The notes: generated from the sequence alone by a model not told the origin. 64,000 bases of DNA from Rothia mucilaginosa ATCC 25296 (GCF_000175615.1 NZ_ACVO01000007.1:12942-76941); one strand, 5' to 3'. Shown: positions 36,549 to 46,424, counted from the stretch's first letter. Numbers and translations are program-made.

Positions 36549-38495
36549 ATGAAGTCCCTCTTTACCTCCTCCGTGCGTCCAGATGAGGCTAACCGGCGAT
36601 ATATTCTGCCGGGTCTGGACGGCCTGCGAGCAATCGCTGTGCTCCTCGTGATGGTGTACCATTTCTGGCCCACCGTACTACCCGGCGGCATGATCGGCGT
36701 GGATATTTTCTTCGTCATCTCCGGTTTCCTGATTACCTCCCTGCTTCTGCGTGAAGGTGCTCTCACCGGCAAAATTGCCCTGGGCAACTTCTGGATTCGC
36801 CGTGCCCGCCGACTGCTTCCCGCCATTACCCTGCTGATTCTGGTCATGGGACCGGTCAGCCTGCTCATTGGCGGCGATATTCAGGTGAACCTCGGCCGAC
36901 AGCTCGCCGGTGCGGCGACCTTCTCGTCCAACTGGATTTCCATTTTTGCCGGTAATGACTACTTCGCGCAGACCTCCCCGGAGCTCTTCACAAACTTCTG
37001 GTCCCTGGCAGTGGAAGAACAGTTCTACGTGGTGTGGCCGCTGCTCATTGTTGGCGCTGGCGTGCTGTTGCGCCGTTCGTGGCGTCGCTTCAGCGTGGTT
37101 ATGGTGCTGGGCATTATTGCGTCACTGAGCGTTGCTACCGCTCTTCTGATGTCCGGCGCACCCATTAGCCGCGTCTACTACGGCACCGACACTCACCTGT
37201 ACGGCCTGCTACTCGGCGCCCTGCTGGCGTTTGCGCGCCCCTGGTCGCTGTACCCGCCGCTGCAGCAGTCCGTGCTGTACCGCGTGGCTCAGCCCTTCGG
37301 CCTGGTCGCCTTCGCCCGCGTCATGATCAGCTGGCTGTCCCTGTTCGCGCTGATTCCCTACGCAATCCTCATTCCTGAGTCCGCACCCGGTGCGATTCCC
37401 TGGGGCCTGTTTGGCGCCTCCCTGCTGGCACTGGGCGTGATTCAGGGCATGCTTCCCGACATGCTTGCTGGCGCTTCCGAGGTGCTGCGCCGCCTGCTGA
37501 ACTTCGCTCCCCTACGCTGGGTGGGCGAACGTTCCTACGGCCTGTACCTGTGGCACTGGCCGCTCGCCGTGGTCATGCACTACGCCCTGGGCGCTGACCG
37601 CTCCCCGCTGGTAAACGTGGGCGTTCTGGTGGCGACCTTCGCTATTGCGGAGATGTCGTACCGCTGGGTTGAGACCCCGATTCGCCGCTACGGTTTCCGC
37701 GGTAGCGCTAACCGTGTGGTGGCGGCTTTCCAGTCCTCGCGCACTAAGTTCCTGCCGGTTTCGGTGGCTCTTGCCGCTGTTGTGGCGGCTGCTTCGACCG
37801 GTCTGGCGGTGCACACCGCTCCGGCGATGACTACCGCCCAGCAGTCTGTTGAGGACGGCAAGCGTGCTGCCGCTGAGCGTATGAAGGCTCGTCAGGAGGC
37901 GCAGGCTGCGAGCGCATCGGCAAGCCCGAGCGCTGCAGGTAAGGACGCGAAGGCTTCGGCAAGCCCCTCGGCGTCGAAGGCTTCAACCGGTTCGGTGGAT
38001 TCTTCGCAGGTGACCATTGTGGGTGACTCCATTGTGGTGGCGGTATCCCCCGAGCTGTACGACAAGATGCCCGAAGCGTCCATCGATGCGGCTGAGGCAC
38101 GCACCATCGCCAAGGCCCTGCCGATTATTAAGTCCATGGGTGCCAACGGCCAGATTCGTAAGACCTTCGTGCTGTCGGTGACCGCGAACTCGACCATTCT
38201 GGACGGTCAGCTCGACGAGGTTCTGGCGGCTATGCCCTCCGATTCTAAGCTGGTGCTGGTCACCGGTTACGGCCCGCGCAACCTGACCTGGATTGACTAC
38301 TCGAACGGTAAGATTCGTGAGTTTGCGGCTCAGCATTCTGATCGCGTAATTATTGCGGATTGGAACTCTACGATCCGCCAGGCTCTGCAGACTCAGAGCG
38401 GTCTGCTGGCCTCTGACGGCGTTCACCCGGAGGCTGCCGGTCAGGAGCTCTACGCCCAGGTGCTGATGGAAGCTATTGCCAAGGCACAGAAGTAG
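36549..38495 (+). CDS. OafA-type O-acyltransferase with SGNH domain
   Basis: Predicted 648-aa membrane protein. The acyltransferase-3 domain (about 18-395) has LDGLRAIAV (23-31), H38, and VDIFFVISGFLI. An eleventh helix (about 407-425) is followed by an Ala/Ser-rich linker with SASASPSA repeats. An extracytoplasmic SGNH-like domain ends it (GDSIV near 497, DGVHPEAAG near 625). Such fusions O-acetylate peptidoglycan or surface polysaccharide in other bacteria. In the SGNH part the second motif is weak. Divergent from dapB, with a palindrome-bearing promoter. The ribosome site (CGGAG, 12 nt) is poor. Confidence 0.88.
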   Translation: MKSLFTSSVRPDEANRRYILPGLDGLRAIAVLLVMVYHFWPTVLPGGMIGVDIFFVISGFLITSLLLREGALTGKIALGNFWIRRARRLLPAITLLILVMGPVSLLIGGDIQVNLGRQLAGAATFSSNWISIFAGNDYFAQTSPELFTNFWSLAVEEQFYVVWPLLIVGAGVLLRRSWRRFSVVMVLGIIASLSVATALLMSGAPISRVYYGTDTHLYGLLLGALLAFARPWSLYPPLQQSVLYRVAQPFGLVAFARVMISWLSLFALIPYAILIPESAPGAIPWGLFGASLLALGVIQGMLPDMLAGASEVLRRLLNFAPLRWVGERSYGLYLWHWPLAVVMHYALGADRSPLVNVGVLVATFAIAEMSYRWVETPIRRYGFRGSANRVVAAFQSSRTKFLPVSVALAAVVAAASTGLAVHTAPAMTTAQQSVEDGKRAAAERMKARQEAQAASASASPSAAGKDAKASASPSASKASTGSVDSSQVTIVGDSIVVAVSPELYDKMPEASIDAAEARTIAKALPIIKSMGANGQIRKTFVLSVTANSTILDGQLDEVLAAMPSDSKLVLVTGYGPRNLTWIDYSNGKIREFAAQHSDRVIIADWNSTIRQALQTQSGLLASDGVHPEAAGQELYAQVLMEAIAKAQK

Positions 38496-38613
38496 TAGCT
38501 CTCAAAGGTAGCTTTTCGGGTTCTGCCGCTCATGCTGAGCGTCAAGAGCATGGGTGGCAGAGCACCCGGAAGCGCTTCTTGGAATCGTCTCTTTGATAGG
38601 TGCCGATACATAC

Positions 38614-38665
38614 AAAATGCCCGTTCCCTCCCCCGATTTAGCGGGGTGTGGGAACGGGCATTTTT
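38614..38665. terminator. Terminator between the acyltransferase and the M16 peptidase
   Basis: 15-bp stem 38614-38628 / 38650-38664 with an inner CCCC/GGGG pairing and T5 on the plus strand. Confidence 0.88.
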
Positions 38666-38686
38666 GTGCCTTATTCGCGTTGAGGG

Positions 38687-40018
38687 TTAGCGCACGATGG
38701 TGGTAATCATCTGCTGCTGCCCCAGGTACGCCGCCAGGTCACGAACCTCCTCCAGGGAGACCGCGCGGATCTTCTCCAGCAGCTCATCGGTGCTGGTGAA
38801 CAGTCCAGAGTCCAGCTCGGCGCGACCCAGGCGGGACATGCGCGAACCCGAATCCTCGCTACCGAGCACGGTGGAACCAGCCAGCTGGCCGCGGACCTTC
38901 GTCAGCTCCTCCTCGGTAATACCGGCGGTGGCGAGCTTATCAAACTCGTAGCCCATAACCTCGCGCACCTGCTCGGTCTTAGCGGGCAGGCAGCCCGCGT
39001 ACATGCCGAAGTAGCCGGCATCCGAGTACGCACCGGAGAACGCGAACGTGCTGTAGGCCAGACCGCGCTTCTCGCGAATCTCCTGGAACAGGCGCGAGGA
39101 CATGCCCGCACCGAACGCGCTGGTCAGCACGCTCATCGCGTAGCGGCGGTCGTCACCGGCGATAATGCTCGGGCAGCCCATCACAATGTTGGTCTGTTCG
39201 AAGCCCTTCTCCACCTCACGCAGCTCACTCAGCGGAACAATGCCGCTGTCGGTGCGTACGCGACGCGGTGCCGGTGCCACGCCCTCCTGCAGGTTCCAGC
39301 CGTAGCGGGTCAGCGCCTCCAGCACGAGGCGGACCATGGTGCTGTGCTCCAGCGAACCTGCGGCAGAAATGACCAGGCGGTCCGGGGTGTAGTAGCGCTT
39401 GTAGTGCTCCCACACGGCGTCACGCGGCACCTCGGTAATCTCCTGCGGGGTACCGCCAATGGGGCGGCCCAGCGGGTTCTCACCCATGAGCTGCTCCACG
39501 AAGTTCTCGAAAGCAACGTCGGTCGGGTCGTCCTGGTCCATGGCGATTTCTTCAAGGATCACGCCGCGTTCCTGCTCCAGGTGAGCCGGGTCCAGCAGGG
39601 CGTTGGTGACCATGTCGGTAATGACGTCCACCGCCATGGGCGCGTCATCGTCGAGCACACGCGCGTAGTAGCAGGTGTGCTCCTTAGCGGTCAGGGCGTT
39701 GGATTCGCCGCCTACCGCGTCGAAGGAGGATGCGATGTCCAGGGCGGTGCGGGTGCCGGTGCCCTTGAACAGCAGGTGCTCCAGGAAGTGGGTGGAGCCG
39801 AGCATGCCGGGAGCCTCGTCACGCGAGCCCACCCCCACCCAGAAGCCGATGGACACGCCGCGCGTGCCGGGCATCTTCTCGGTAATGACGCGCACGCCAC
39901 CGGGCAGGATGGAGCGGCGCACCTCGTTGCCGCCCGCACCCTCGTAGATGAGGCGGCCACGCTCGTAGTCGAGCTCCTCGGCGATGGCGTCAAGCTCGAC
40001 GGGCAGGGAAATAGACAT
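38687..40018 (-). CDS. M16 family zinc metallopeptidase
   Basis: Predicted 443-aa pitrilysin-type peptidase resembling mitochondrial processing peptidase beta. The inverted zinc motif HFLEH is at 77-81, with the distal Glu in the region about 150-157 (LEEIAMDQDD). The second, inactive half-domain includes RGLAYSTFAFSGAYSDAGYFGMYAG. The substrate is unknown. In Micrococcaceae it normally follows pnp directly; here an acyltransferase gene lies between, 25 nt upstream. AAGGA before the ATG. Confidence 0.92.
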   Translation of the reverse strand: MSISLPVELDAIAEELDYERGRLIYEGAGGNEVRRSILPGGVRVITEKMPGTRGVSIGFWVGVGSRDEAPGMLGSTHFLEHLLFKGTGTRTALDIASSFDAVGGESNALTAKEHTCYYARVLDDDAPMAVDVITDMVTNALLDPAHLEQERGVILEEIAMDQDDPTDVAFENFVEQLMGENPLGRPIGGTPQEITEVPRDAVWEHYKRYYTPDRLVISAAGSLEHSTMVRLVLEALTRYGWNLQEGVAPAPRRVRTDSGIVPLSELREVEKGFEQTNIVMGCPSIIAGDDRRYAMSVLTSAFGAGMSSRLFQEIREKRGLAYSTFAFSGAYSDAGYFGMYAGCLPAKTEQVREVMGYEFDKLATAGITEEELTKVRGQLAGSTVLGSEDSGSRMSRLGRAELDSGLFTSTDELLEKIRAVSLEEVRDLAAYLGQQQMITTIVR

Positions 40019-40043
40019 TCAGTGTCCTTCGATGTGAGTTCGG

Positions 40044-41108
40044 TTAGCTAATCTTTTGTTCAATGGGACGCGGCAGGGTAAAGAGCGGAATCCGGAGCTT
40101 TCGTGCGCAGTACCCCAGCAGCAGCGAGGCGAGGATCGCAAAAATCGTACCCCCCACTAGGAACAGAGGTACCGAGAAAAGACCAGACTTCGTCAGTACG
40201 AAACGGAAAGCGGCACCGCACACGATGTGCGCGATAAAGATTTCCAGGGAGTGACGTCCCAGGTAGACGAGCCAGCCGCTCCACGGAGCCCGTGCCAGCA
40301 GGTAGGAGATCGAGAGCACCGCCAGCGACGACAGCAGGGAGGCGACAATACCGACAGCAATAGCCGCCGGGTTGTTCGCAAAGTACGGCACGACGGTCGG
40401 CGGAGCGGCCTGCACATTCACCAGGATGACGGTGTAGACAACCAGACCAACGACCGCGATAACGGCATGAACCGCCAGCGATACAGACTCCATCATAGCC
40501 TGGAACTTCTCGTGGCCAAGAGCCACGCCAAGCATGAAGAAGACCGCCAGGGAGATACCCTGCGTTCCCACGTAGTCACCGCTGTAGCCCCAGAACGCAA
40601 CGGCGAGGATTGCGCATACCGCCACAATAACGTAGGCCTTGACGTCCTTCTGCCAGACGCGCCCCAGCACAGCGATGATGGTGACAATCATGAGCCAGGG
40701 GAAGAACCAAAGCTGCCCCTCAGGCTTCCACAGTTCCAGCAGGCTCATCACAGTCGTCTTATCGGAAGAATTAGACGGAAGTACAAGCTTCATACCCACC
40801 TGTAGAACCTGCCAAATGACGTACAGGTATCCGAAGAGAACCAGACGTTTCGTCAGGTACGAGGAGGGAGTAGTCTTCAACGCTCCTCGCGACACGAACA
40901 GGCCGCTCAGGAAGGCAAAAACTACCAGGTGCCAGAAGTAAACCCCGTAATCCAGCATGAACTTGTAGGGGCGCAGGGCCTCGGTGCCCAACCCTGACGC
41001 CCACATTCCTCGATGAATATGACCAAAGACGATCGCGATAATCGCGAGGCCCTTGGCAACGTCAATCGTCGTATCTCGTCGAGTCGACAATTCCGATATT
41101 CCTTTCAT
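40044..41108 (-). CDS. Acyltransferase family 3 membrane protein between pnp and the M16 gene
   Basis: Predicted 354-aa membrane acyltransferase of the Fuc/NolL-like type. The signature IDVAKGLAIIAIVFGHI with conserved His is near the N-terminus; about ten helices follow. No SGNH domain. The start is uncertain: ATGs at 41108, 41129 and 41150 are in frame and none has a good ribosome site. I chose the one closest to family N-termini. It sits between pnp and its usual neighbour, 25 nt before the M16 gene, so the two are probably co-transcribed. Confidence 0.8.
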   Translation of the reverse strand: MKGISELSTRRDTTIDVAKGLAIIAIVFGHIHRGMWASGLGTEALRPYKFMLDYGVYFWHLVVFAFLSGLFVSRGALKTTPSSYLTKRLVLFGYLYVIWQVLQVGMKLVLPSNSSDKTTVMSLLELWKPEGQLWFFPWLMIVTIIAVLGRVWQKDVKAYVIVAVCAILAVAFWGYSGDYVGTQGISLAVFFMLGVALGHEKFQAMMESVSLAVHAVIAVVGLVVYTVILVNVQAAPPTVVPYFANNPAAIAVGIVASLLSSLAVLSISYLLARAPWSGWLVYLGRHSLEIFIAHIVCGAAFRFVLTKSGLFSVPLFLVGGTIFAILASLLLGYCARKLRIPLFTLPRPIEQKIS

Positions 41109-41154
41109 AGCGAGAACAGCAGTCTGCATTCTGTTGTTCTCTATCCTCATGAAA

Positions 41155-41218
41155 ATGAGGGGCGCCCGGCACACCCGGCGGGGAGTGAACCGCACCGGGT
41201 GCGCCGAACGCCCCTCAT
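41155..41218 (-). terminator. Terminator after pnp
   Basis: 10-bp outer stem 41155-41164 / 41209-41218 with further CCGG pairings inside, 20 nt past the pnp stop. On the minus strand it is followed by TTTTC. Confidence 0.75.
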
Positions 41219-41237
41219 CACTTAGCGGGGGTTACGA

Positions 41238-43457
41238 CTACTCGTCGTCGCCACCCTCAACGACCGGTGCCAGCGAGAGCTTGCCACGGTCATCAATCTT
41301 GGTGATCTCCACCTGGACCTTCTGGCCCACGGAGACAACGTCCTCAGCGTCAACAACGCGCTTGCCGCCGTTGAGCTTACGCATCTCGGAGATGTGCAGC
41401 AGGCCGTCCTTACCGGGGGTCAGCGAGATGAACGCGCCGAAGTCGGTCACCTTCACCACGGTACCCAGGTAGCGTTCGCCCACCTCGGGAACCTGCGGGT
41501 TAGCGATAGCGTTCACTGCCGCACGGGCAGCCTCGGCGGAGGGGCCGTCAGCTGCGCCGATGTATACGGTGCCGTCGTCCTCAATGGAGATGTCTGCGCC
41601 GGTGTCTTCCTGGATCTGGTTGATCATCTTACCCTTGGGGCCGATGACCTCACCGATCTTGGCAACCGGGATCTTCACAGAAATAATGCGCGGTGCGAAC
41701 TCGCTCATCTCATCCGGTGCGTCAATCGCGCTGACGAGCACCTCGAGGATGTGCAGGCGAGCCTCACGTGCCTGGGTCAGTGCGCCAGCGAGCACGGATG
41801 CGGGGATACCGTCGAGCTTGGTGTCCAGCTGGATAGCGGTCACGAACTCGGAGGTACCTGCAACCTTGAAGTCCATATCGCCCAGCGCGTCTTCCGCGCC
41901 GAGGATGTCGGTCAGGGCTGCGTAGCGGGTTTCGCCGTCAACCTCGTCAGAGACCAGGCCCATTGCGATACCTGCAACGGGTGCGCGCAGCGGCACACCG
42001 GCGTTCAGCAGGGACAGGGTCGATGCGCAGACCGAGCCCATGGAGGTCGAGCCGTTGGAGCCCAGGGCCTCAGAGACCTGACGGATTGCGTAGGGGAACT
42101 CTTCGCGGGAGGGCAGCACCGGGGTGATTGCGCGCTCTGCGAGTGCACCGTGGCCGATTTCGCGGCGCTTGGGCGAACCCACGCGGCCGGTCTCACCGGT
42201 GGAGTACGGCGGGAAGTTGTAGTGGTGGATGTAGCGCTTGGACTTGACCGGGTGCAGGGAGTCCAGCTGCTGCTCCATCTTGAGCATGTTCAGGGTGGTG
42301 ATACCCATGATCTGGGTTTCGCCGCGCTCGAAGAGAGCGGAACCGTGAACGCGGGGCAGGATTTCAACCTCAGCGGTGAGCTGGCGGATGTCGGTCAGGC
42401 CGCGGCCGTCAATACGGACCTGCTCGGTGAGGATGCGCTGGCGAACCACGTGCTTGGTCAGGGCAGCGAATGCTACGGAGACCTCGTTGGAGCGCTCTTC
42501 GAATTCCTTACCTTCGCCGGTGAGAGCTTCCATGAGCTCTTCCTGCAGCTCGGCTGCTGCTGCTTCGCGTTCCTGCTTGCCAGCGATGGAGTACACCTCT
42601 GCCAGGCGGTCTGCTGCGAATGCTTCAACTGCTGCGTCGACGTCTTCGCCGTGGCCGCCGAAGAAGGGCAGTTCCAGGGCGGGCTTGCCTGCGCGAGCCA
42701 CCAGGTCAGCCTGCGCCTTGCACAGTGCTGCGATGAAGGGCTTAGCTGCTTCCAGGCCCTCTGCAACGATCTCTTCGGTGGGAGCGGTCTGGCCGTCTTC
42801 CTTGATGAGCTTCCAGGAGTTGTCGGTTGCTTCTGCCTCAACCATCATGATGGCGACGTCTTCGGTACCGTCAGCCTTGGTGACGATACGACCTGCAACA
42901 GCCATGTCGAACACTGCGTTTTCCAGCTGGGAGTACTTGGGGAAGCAAACCCACTGGCCGTCGATCAGTGCCATGCGCACGCCACCGATGGGGCCGTTGA
43001 ACGGCGCACCGGACAGGGAGGTCGATGCGGATGCAGCGTTGATTGCGAAGGTGTTGTAGATTTCGTCCGGCTCGTAGGTCAGGACGGTCACAACGACCTG
43101 CACCTCGTTGCGGATGCCCTTGGTGAAGGCGGGACGCAGCGGGCGGTCAATCAGGCGTGCAGCCAGGATTGCTTCGGTGCTGGGGCGGCCTTCGCGGCGG
43201 AAGTACGATGCGGGAATCTTGCCGCCTGCGTACATGCGCTCTTCCACGTCCACGGTCAGCGGGAAGAAGTCGAAGCCCTCACGGGGAGACTTGCCGATTG
43301 CGGTTGCGGAGAGCAGGGTGGTCTCGTCATCGATGGTGACGAGGACGGAGCCAGCAGCCTGCTTTGCGAGGCGGCCGGTTTCAAAGCGCACGTGGCGCTT
43401 ACCGTGAATGCCGTTGTCGATTTCGACTTCAGCAAACTTGATTTCGGGACCTTCCAC
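41238..43457 (-). CDS. pnp: Polyribonucleotide nucleotidyltransferase (PNPase)
   Basis: Predicted 739-aa phosphorolytic 3'-5' exoribonuclease; in Actinobacteria it also supplies poly(A)-like tails. Two RNase PH domains (about 10-150 and 330-550) flank the all-helical linker. A KH domain (about 590-650, [13 protein letters not shown]) and an S1 domain (about 660-730, [15 protein letters not shown]) follow. GTG start with GAAGGA upstream. It lies downstream of rpsO, with a folded 406-nt spacer that may be a processing or control site. Confidence 0.97.
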   Translation of the reverse strand: MEGPEIKFAEVEIDNGIHGKRHVRFETGRLAKQAAGSVLVTIDDETTLLSATAIGKSPREGFDFFPLTVDVEERMYAGGKIPASYFRREGRPSTEAILAARLIDRPLRPAFTKGIRNEVQVVVTVLTYEPDEIYNTFAINAASASTSLSGAPFNGPIGGVRMALIDGQWVCFPKYSQLENAVFDMAVAGRIVTKADGTEDVAIMMVEAEATDNSWKLIKEDGQTAPTEEIVAEGLEAAKPFIAALCKAQADLVARAGKPALELPFFGGHGEDVDAAVEAFAADRLAEVYSIAGKQEREAAAAELQEELMEALTGEGKEFEERSNEVSVAFAALTKHVVRQRILTEQVRIDGRGLTDIRQLTAEVEILPRVHGSALFERGETQIMGITTLNMLKMEQQLDSLHPVKSKRYIHHYNFPPYSTGETGRVGSPKRREIGHGALAERAITPVLPSREEFPYAIRQVSEALGSNGSTSMGSVCASTLSLLNAGVPLRAPVAGIAMGLVSDEVDGETRYAALTDILGAEDALGDMDFKVAGTSEFVTAIQLDTKLDGIPASVLAGALTQAREARLHILEVLVSAIDAPDEMSEFAPRIISVKIPVAKIGEVIGPKGKMINQIQEDTGADISIEDDGTVYIGAADGPSAEAARAAVNAIANPQVPEVGERYLGTVVKVTDFGAFISLTPGKDGLLHISEMRKLNGGKRVVDAEDVVSVGQKVQVEITKIDDRGKLSLAPVVEGGDDE

Positions 43458-43745
43458 GGTTCCTTCTTTCTTCTTGGCAGGCCGTACGGCGCACGAGTCG
43501 GCCTTCGATAGGAAACCACGGCACCTCTCCCCTACCTTTTCGTGTGCCCGACGTGTGTCGGCGCGGTTGTGGGGGTGGTGTTGTTCCGTAATTCGCTACC
43601 GAGGACCGCGGCGTGTGTGCCGGTACGGCCTTCTATTCTTTCTTTCAGGTGGGGCGGTGTCTTCTACCGATTTCTCGCTGTGATTCTAGCCTTGGAATCT
43701 AGCGTTGGAATCTAGCGAGCGGAAGATGCGCCCCTCAACGCGGCA

Positions 43746-43812
43746 GTACGGACGCGCTGGCGCTACCCGCCTCCGTGTTGGAGGGTTGGTAGTGCTGACA
43801 GCACGTCCGCAC
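43746..43812 (-). promoter_or_regulatory. Long imperfect hairpin in the rpsO-pnp spacer
   Basis: Read on the minus strand, successive arms pair: GTGCGGACG / CGTCCGTAC (one G-U), GCTG / CAGC, CTACC / GGTAG, CCTCC / GGAGG, giving a ~67-nt rod. In E. coli the same spacer carries an RNase III site through which PNPase controls itself. A terminator role is also possible. The remainder of 43458-43863 shows no gene. Confidence 0.5.
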
Positions 43813-43863
43813 ACACCGCCTAAAGGCGATTAATCACCACAAAAGCGTCAAGACGCTCCTGTT

Positions 43864-44133
43864 TTATCGGCGCAGACCCAGGCGCTCGATCAGCGAACGG
43901 TAACGCTCGATGTCGACGCTCTTCAGGTAGCCGAGCATGTTGCGGCGACGACCAACGAGGATCATCAGGCCACGACGGGAGTGGTGATCGTGCTTGTGGA
44001 ACTTCAGGTGCTCGGTCAGGTCGGCGATACGACGAGACAGAACTGCAATCTGAACCTCGGGCGAACCGGTGTCGCCCTCGTGGGTTGCGTATTCCTTGAT
44101 GATTGCCTGCTTGACAGCGGGATCCAGTGCCAC
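43864..44133 (-). CDS. rpsO: 30S ribosomal protein S15
   Basis: Predicted 89-aa S15, a primary 16S rRNA-binding protein. The whole protein matches the family ([25 protein letters not shown]..., [21 protein letters not shown]). GTG start with TAGGAG upstream. Conserved rpsO-pnp order. Confidence 0.98.
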   Translation of the reverse strand: MALDPAVKQAIIKEYATHEGDTGSPEVQIAVLSRRIADLTEHLKFHKHDHHSRRGLMILVGRRRNMLGYLKSVDIERYRSLIERLGLRR

Positions 44134-44287
44134 TTTTAACTCCTAGAGTTAGTACCGCATACGTCCCGTACGGACGGTTGCCGCCGGGTGGTGGGCTTAC
44201 GCCCTGTAATACACGTCGTCTACTGCGGACTGCAGACGCGTTCTTCCCATTCTACGCTACCGGGGCGCTTTCGTGGAAGGGTGAGCA

Positions 44288-44334
44288 GAAGCCCGGCGAC
44301 AGGTAGCTCATCACACTACCGGTCGCCGGGCTTC
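44288..44334. terminator. Hairpin between permease and rpsO
   Basis: 13-bp stem 44288-44300 / 44322-44334 with an inner GGTAG/CTACC pairing. It is about 90 nt past the permease stop. Confidence 0.7.
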
Positions 44335-44366
44335 ACAGTCGGGTTCTCACGCCGAGTCCTCGCACC

Positions 44367-44406
44367 GGGCTCTACGTTTATTCAGTGGGCTCTACGTTTA
44401 TTCGGT
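44367..44406. repeat. Two 20-bp tandem repeats
   Basis: GGGCTCTACGTTTATTCAGT is followed at once by a second copy with one change (44387-44406). It lies just downstream of the permease stop codon. Confidence 0.85.
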
Positions 44407-44423
44407 GTCTGTGCTTCTGCTCC

Positions 44424-45833
44424 CTATGCTTCTGCTGCTTCTGCGCGAGCGCGCACAACCACGAGGCGGTAGTAGCCCAGCAGGAACAGGCACCAGAGTG
44501 CGCCCATTACCAGCGCCAGCTGGGTGTCCGCGAAGCATCCGAAGAGCACCACGATAAAGATCATGAACGCCAACGCCAGGTAGCTCAGCCACAGGGGCTG
44601 GCGCACCGGCTGTGCCTCGGTATCGGCGCCGCTGCGCTTGAAGGCAATGTGCGCCAGCAGAATCATGACCCACACGAATACGGTCGCGAAGGTTGCCAGG
44701 GAGGCGACCACCTCGAACGCGTTCTCGAAGAGCACGTTCACAATCACGCCGACCGCCATAACCAGCACCATGATGAGGGTGGTCATCCAGGGCGCACCGT
44801 TCTTCGTAACCTTCGCGAAAGAAGCCGGCGCCAGGTTCTGCTTCGCCAGGCCGTACATCATGCGGCCGGCACCGTACACGTCCGCGTTCAGCGCAGAGAT
44901 TGCCGCGGTAATGATGACCACGTTCAGAATCGAAGCAGCAGCCGGAATGCCCAGACCCTCAAAAATCTGCACGAACGGCGAGTTCGCCTTCGTCACCGAG
45001 TACCAGGGGTATAGGGACATGATGACCGACAGGGTCAGAATGTAGAAGATGAGGATGCGGAACGGCACCGTGCGAATCGCCTTGGGAATCGAGGTGCGAG
45101 GGTCCTTCGCCTCACCGGCGGCAATACCGATGTTCTCAATACCGCCGAACGCAAACATCACCACGGTAAAGCAGGCGAGGAAGCCGGTAAAACCGTTCGC
45201 GAAGAAGCCGCCTTCAAGAGCCCAGAGGTTCGTAACCGAGGGCGCCACGGAGTCGTGCGCCTGCACACCCACGAAGAGCAGGGCGATACCGCCAACAATC
45301 ATGGCGACAATGGCGCTGACCTTCACGAGCGTGAACCAGAATTCGGTCTCACCAAACGCCTTGACCTTCGCCAGGTTAATAGCGAGCAGAATCAGCAGGA
45401 CCGAAACAATCCAAATCCAGGAGGGGCTGTTCGGGAACCAGAACTTCATGTACACGGCAAAGGCGGTGACGTCCGCAATGGCGACCAGCGCCATTTCCAG
45501 GGCGTAGGTCCAGCCGGTCACAAAACCCGCCCAGCGTCCGAGGTAGCGGGTGGCGTATTCGGAGAACGCTCCGGAGACCGGGTGCGCCAGAGCGAGTTCG
45601 CCCATTGCGCGCATCACCATGAACACTGCAGCGCCACCAATAACGTAGGCAAGCAGCACGGAGGGACCCGCCAGCTGAATGGCGGATGCCGAGCCGTAGA
45701 ACAGGCCGGTGCCGATGGCGGAGCCGAGGGCGATGAACATGATGTGACGCAGGGAGAGTCCACGCGCTAGCTGCGGGCTCTCGGAGGCTACTGCTCCCTG
45801 CTGTACCGGGGATGAGTCCGGAGTGGTATTCAT
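44424..45833 (-). CDS. Amino-acid permease (APC superfamily, AAT family)
   Basis: Predicted 469-aa twelve-helix amino-acid/proton symporter. The AAT signature at the N-terminus (LSLRHIMFIALGSAIGTGLFYGS), GELALAHPVSGAFSEYA, and the long helix 6 region FAFGGIENIGIAAGEAKDP are visible. Family members carry proline, histidine, aromatic or basic amino acids. Specificity cannot be read directly; a histidine carrier would fit the decayed his locus, but this is speculation. AAAGGA lies before the ATG. The ~250-nt upstream region is strongly folded. Confidence 0.9.
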   Translation of the reverse strand: MNTTPDSSPVQQGAVASESPQLARGLSLRHIMFIALGSAIGTGLFYGSASAIQLAGPSVLLAYVIGGAAVFMVMRAMGELALAHPVSGAFSEYATRYLGRWAGFVTGWTYALEMALVAIADVTAFAVYMKFWFPNSPSWIWIVSVLLILLAINLAKVKAFGETEFWFTLVKVSAIVAMIVGGIALLFVGVQAHDSVAPSVTNLWALEGGFFANGFTGFLACFTVVMFAFGGIENIGIAAGEAKDPRTSIPKAIRTVPFRILIFYILTLSVIMSLYPWYSVTKANSPFVQIFEGLGIPAAASILNVVIITAAISALNADVYGAGRMMYGLAKQNLAPASFAKVTKNGAPWMTTLIMVLVMAVGVIVNVLFENAFEVVASLATFATVFVWVMILLAHIAFKRSGADTEAQPVRQPLWLSYLALAFMIFIVVLFGCFADTQLALVMGALWCLFLLGYYRLVVVRARAEAAEA

Positions 45834-45903
45834 CTTCTTCTTTTCCTTTACCTCGTGGGGTGTACCCGCCGGTGGCGGGGAAACTTATCGGGTGGTGCCG
45901 CAG

Positions 45904-46019
45904 CTCAGCAGGCGGCTGAGAGCGGTACCGGTTGATTCACTCCCCATCGAGTGATGGGGCGTTACGCGGAAGGTGTTGCCTTCGCGCGTCGCCCCATCGC
46001 ATCCCCACCCAACCGGTAC
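45904..46019 (-). promoter_or_regulatory. Folded leader with mutually exclusive hairpins before the permease
   Basis: An outer 9-bp stem (45925-45933 / 46011-46019) encloses two competing pairings. CGCCCCATC-type arms at 45990-45998 and 45953-45961 pair with 9 bp and enclose a further hairpin (45965-45973 / 45979-45986). Alternatively 45953-45959 pairs with 45942-45948 (7 bp, 4-nt loop). A CTCAGC/GCTGAG hairpin (45904-45920) follows toward the gene. No U-run is seen, so any control would act on translation or RNA stability. Confidence 0.5.
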
Positions 46020-46034
46020 GGTGGGAGGGAACGC

Positions 46035-46076
46035 AAAAGACGGCGGGAAGGCAACGTTGCCTTTCCGCCGTCTTTT
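46035..46076. terminator. Near-perfect palindromic terminator
   Basis: About 20 paired bases centred on AACGTT, with A4 and T4 edges. It lies directly downstream of the small membrane protein gene. Confidence 0.88.
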
Positions 46077-46085
46077 CGTCAAAGA

Positions 46086-46424
46086 CTACTTCTGTCGCTT
46101 ACGTCCAATGACGATAGAGCACAGAGCGGTTGCAGCAGTCACGGTGTAGACTGCAGGCCACGCGCCAAGCTTCTTGGCGAGCGGATGAGCGGCGCCAAAC
46201 GCGCCGAGGTAGATAGCGGTGAGGAAGGTGGCACGGCCTGCGCCAGCCTTACGCTTCCAATTCTTGTAAGCCACGGCACCGCACAGTGCCAGGACAGCGC
46301 CACCGAGCGGGCGGATGCCGGTGCTAGATGCAACCTTGTAGCCACCGAGCAGACCGGTGACGGAGGCGAGAGTCGGGCAGAACTTCACGACGTACTCCTC
46401 TGTGAGATCGGACAGTTTCCACAT
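46086..46424 (-). CDS. Small uncharacterised membrane protein
   Basis: Predicted 112-aa protein with three hydrophobic segments (about 18-33, 38-55, 63-108 in part) and a basic C-terminus (IGRKRQK). I do not recognise a family. GTGGAG lies eight bases before the ATG. It is flanked by its own terminator and by the permease leader, so it is probably monocistronic. Confidence 0.65.
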   Translation of the reverse strand: MWKLSDLTEEYVVKFCPTLASVTGLLGGYKVASSTGIRPLGGAVLALCGAVAYKNWKRKAGAGRATFLTAIYLGAFGAAHPLAKKLGAWPAVYTVTAATALCSIVIGRKRQK

